From NCBI GenBank assembly GCA_031264875.1, contig JAISDK010000244.1:1-6916 (forward strand): a DNA stretch of 6,916 bases, in the 5' to 3' direction. Below the pieces are notes generated by a model. It made no database searches. It was not told the origin of the DNA and saw nothing but the letters and a program-made list of their open reading frames with translations. Positions 4,995 through 6,916 of the stretch are shown piece by piece. The translations under genes and the position numbers were made by a program. Source of the DNA: Prevotellaceae bacterium. GTDB taxonomy: Bacteria; Bacteroidota; Bacteroidia; Bacteroidales; UBA932. The stretch's first letter is position 1; every line of letters starts with the position of its first letter.

Positions 4995-6581
4995 TTATTT
5001 GGATTTTAAATGAAATACAGTTTCCGAGTACGCTGCCTTATCTTTTTCTGAACGGTTGAGAACGGGACGGTTAAAACGGTTTACAATTTGCATATTTGCA
5101 TTTTCGGCGATTGCAGGGTACATATTGAATTTGTCGTTTGCCACGAGAAAAATATCATAATCATTTGCCAAAAAGCGTTTGCAGTTATTCAGCACATCCG
5201 AAATTCCCTGAATGTAATTTGCCTGTGCGTCTTTTTTCTGTCCTTTAAAAAGCGGTCCAATTTCCAGCCCGTCTTTTCTTTCAAAACCGAACAAATCATA
5301 AGCATAAGCGTGCTGCTCGTGATAGTCAATTAAACCAACGTATGGCGGCGAGGAAAAAATGCCCTTAATTTTTTGTTTTTCAAGCAACTTTCCAAAGTCA
5401 GCATTTCTCTTTCCTACCTGCTCAAAAACATCAATCGTGCGACTGTCTCCCGTCAAACAAAGCTGACAGGTATCCGACTTTAACTTGTCGAACTGTAAAA
5501 TCCGGTTTACAGTATCTTTTGAATAGGTTTTCCACCATTTTAAAATTGAAAACAGCGGCTTGCACATTTTGCCGTGCTTGCTGCAATAGTAAGTCGTTGT
5601 AATCGGATCAATTAGCGTAGCCAAGTCGGCATGAGTTGTTGCTCTGCAGCTGCGGATTGTTCGACTTAGAATAATGCTTACAATTTTCTTGGTATCAATA
5701 TTTTGTATTTTTTTTATTTCCGAAAAAACAAAATCAATTTCTTCGCGAATATGAGCCGAATACCATTTGTCTAAAAAGGTTTCGCTGCTATTTTGCTTAA
5801 GTTTTATATTATATTTATTTACAAGATTTTGATAAATTGGCAGGAAGTCTTTTTCTTTTTCTGTACCGTACTGTTTTTCGTTGATTTCGCCGTTTCGCAG
5901 GCGATATTTGTAATCGGGCACAGGAAAATATTTATTGTTGAAGCTATTTAACTCAATCAGCAGTTTTTCCTCAAATTCAACTGCATTAGAGTTTTTAATA
6001 AAATTTTCAAGCAGTTTTGTAATCCTGTCAATTTCGTTTCTCAAATCGGCAATATCGTATTTTGCTACTTTGCAATTTGCAATCAAAGAGTTGAAAACCG
6101 ACACATCAATGCCAACAGCGTACATTCCCAATTCACACGCTTGCACCATCGTGGTGCCACTGCCCGAAAAAGGGTCGAGCACAATATCTCCTTTTGTAAA
6201 GCAGGCTTGAGTTTTAAACTTATCAATGTGGTCATCAAGAAAATATTCAACAAGTTGCGGAATAAATTTGCCTTTATAAGGGTGTAAGCGATGAACATGC
6301 TTTGTGGTTTCCGCCTCCTTATATTGCTCAAACGACAAGGCCCAGTTCAAGTCCTCGCCAAGCTGTTCCTTAAAATAATTTTCCCGCGAAGTCAGATATT
6401 TTTTGTAATAGTCCTTTAATTCAGATTGCAGCACTTGCGTAGAGCCGTTCTCGCCAATTTTCCGTACTAATCCGTATTGTATTAAATAGGAAATGTTCGA
6501 GACAGTTACATTTTTGCCAATGTAATCGCTCGCCCACTTGCTTGCTTCTAATATGCTTAACAGCTGTATTGTTTCCTTCAT
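4995..6581 (-). CDS. Type II DNA methyltransferase, probable N4-cytosine, paired with the TdeIII-like endonuclease
   Basis: The 528-residue protein should methylate the site cut by the adjacent endonuclease. The SAM-binding motif LDPFSGSGTT is at about 135-144 and the catalytic motif SSPPY at 410-414. SPPY is typical of N4-cytosine enzymes, which fits a target like GGNCC with no adenine. Motif I precedes motif IV with about 265 residues between, an order like alpha-type enzymes. Residues about 5-60 look like an excisionase/MerR-type helix-turn-helix (EASKWASDYIG, then VSNISYLIQYGLV). Before motif I is KHVHRLHPYKGKFIPQLVEYF. The middle holds C333-x2-H336-x3-C340 and C372-x2-C375, a possible zinc site, after RSCRATTHADL. 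The frame also has a TTG at 6585-6587; the ATG at 6579-6581 is preferred because the predicted promoter box ends at 6604, leaving a very short leader. Confidence 0.88.
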   Translation of the reverse strand: MKETIQLLSILEASKWASDYIGKNVTVSNISYLIQYGLVRKIGENGSTQVLQSELKDYYKKYLTSRENYFKEQLGEDLNWALSFEQYKEAETTKHVHRLHPYKGKFIPQLVEYFLDDHIDKFKTQACFTKGDIVLDPFSGSGTTMVQACELGMYAVGIDVSVFNSLIANCKVAKYDIADLRNEIDRITKLLENFIKNSNAVEFEEKLLIELNSFNNKYFPVPDYKYRLRNGEINEKQYGTEKEKDFLPIYQNLVNKYNIKLKQNSSETFLDKWYSAHIREEIDFVFSEIKKIQNIDTKKIVSIILSRTIRSCRATTHADLATLIDPITTTYYCSKHGKMCKPLFSILKWWKTYSKDTVNRILQFDKLKSDTCQLCLTGDSRTIDVFEQVGKRNADFGKLLEKQKIKGIFSSPPYVGLIDYHEQHAYAYDLFGFERKDGLEIGPLFKGQKKDAQANYIQGISDVLNNCKRFLANDYDIFLVANDKFNMYPAIAENANMQIVNRFNRPVLNRSEKDKAAYSETVFHLKSK

Positions 6582-6603
6582 TTTCAAATTATTTTTCGGA
6601 CTG

Positions 6604-6611
6604 CAAAGCTA
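6604..6611 (-). promoter_or_regulatory. Probable -7 box of the restriction-modification operon
   Basis: TAGCTTTG on the minus strand (6611-6604) fits TAnnTTTG exactly, 22 bp upstream of the preferred ATG. No good TTTG -33 box is seen about 20 bp further up; the nearest sequence reads GTTAG. The message would have a leader of under 20 bases, so regulation would act at the promoter. Confidence 0.5.
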
Positions 6612-6691
6612 CGATTTTTTCTCACATTCTAACTGCTTTGCCCCAGAGAAAACCATTTTCGACACATCGCTGAAAGAGATTTCGTTTAAAT

Positions 6692-6724
6692 TTTGCCGGT
6701 ATAAAACAAAAATTATTACTTTTG
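6692..6724 (+). promoter_or_regulatory. Strong Bacteroidota-type promoter reading out of the window
   Basis: TTTG at 6692-6695 and TACTTTTG at 6717-6724 match the -33 and TAnnTTTG -7 boxes with 21 bp between, the best-formed promoter in the window. Transcription would begin near 6731 and run right toward the reading frame at 6759. It is divergent from the restriction-modification promoter. Confidence 0.6.
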
Positions 6725-6758
6725 CGCCCGAATTTAATAACTGTTTTTTTTAAACTAA

Positions 6759-6916
6759 ATGCGTAACTGCTTAAACATATTACCCATAATGTCCGGAAAA
6801 TTGTCCGGAGAAAAAGTGTTTATTTCTACCCCCCCCCCCCGGGGGGGGTTGTGGGGGGAGGGGGGTGGGGGGGGGGTTGGGGGGCTTACGGGGGGGAGGG
6901 GGGGGGGGCTTGGGGT
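6759..6916 (+). CDS. Possible start of an unidentified gene, ruined by a low-quality tail
   Basis: Downstream of the promoter at 6692-6724, an ATG at 6759 and an in-frame ATG at 6789 open a frame reading MSGKLSGEKVFIST from the second. The frame stays open to the window end, but only bases up to about 6828 are trustworthy, giving at most 24 codons. I do not recognise the product. Either start is possible; the distance from the promoter (about 28 or 58 bases) does not decide. It may equally be a non-coding leader. Confidence 0.3.
   Translation, partial: MRNCLNILPIMSGKLSGEKVFISTPPPRGGLWGEGGGGGVGGLTGGRGGGLG
6829..6916. other. Homopolymeric C/G tail, likely sequencing or assembly artefact
   Basis: A run of 12 C (6829-6840) is followed directly by 8 G and then by 68 bases made almost only of G with scattered T, A and C. 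The change from normal, A/T-rich sequence is abrupt. This pattern is typical of poly-G read artefacts and of failing read ends joined at a contig edge, so it should be trimmed before any analysis. Confidence 0.85.

Noticed and set aside
6829..6916. G-quadruplex or G-rich regulatory element
   Set aside because: The adjoining 12-C/8-G junction and the lack of any other sequence character make a read artefact far more likely.

Overview
The window looks like the end of a contig from a member of the Bacteroidota, probably Bacteroidales. Three things point there: promoter-like boxes of the TAnnTTTG type upstream of several genes, A/T-rich leaders without Shine-Dalgarno sequences, and the short (about 256-residue) form of AMP nucleosidase next to a deoxynucleoside kinase. 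No genus can be named from the sequence alone.

Layout. Bases 1-108 hold the 3' end of a gene that enters from the left, probably an ECF-type sigma factor. It converges on a minus-strand nucleotide-salvage pair, AMP nucleosidase (754-1524) followed by deoxynucleoside kinase (137-748), only 5 bp apart. A divergent promoter region (1525-1641) separates this pair from a plus-strand cluster of three genes: a cysteine synthase-like protein that seems to have lost its PLP chemistry (1642-2544), a GatB/YqeY-domain protein (2578-3024) and panB of pantothenate/CoA synthesis (3024-3842, overlapping the previous stop by one base).

After panB comes a 376-bp stretch without a gene. It holds a strong 66-bp imperfect palindrome inside what may be a 166-bp MITE-like element with 18-bp imperfect terminal inverted repeats, and a short tRNA-like fragment. 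Then, on the minus strand and visibly richer in A+T, lies a complete type II restriction-modification module. The methyltransferase comes first (4995-6581) and a TdeIII-family endonuclease 2 bp later (4219-4992). No separate controller gene is present, and the methyltransferase carries an N-terminal helix-turn-helix-like segment that could serve for self-regulation.

To the right, a well-formed Bacteroidota promoter (6692-6724) points outward to a reading frame that starts near 6759/6789 and runs into 88 bases of almost pure C and G runs (6829-6916). That tail looks like a sequencing or assembly artefact and should not be read as biology.

The most unusual items are the apparent cysteine synthase pseudoenzyme kept in an operon-like cluster, the methyltransferase with a helix-turn-helix and a Cys/His cluster, and the palindromic element at the boundary of the restriction-modification module. 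I found no CRISPR array, no rRNA gene and no complete tRNA gene.
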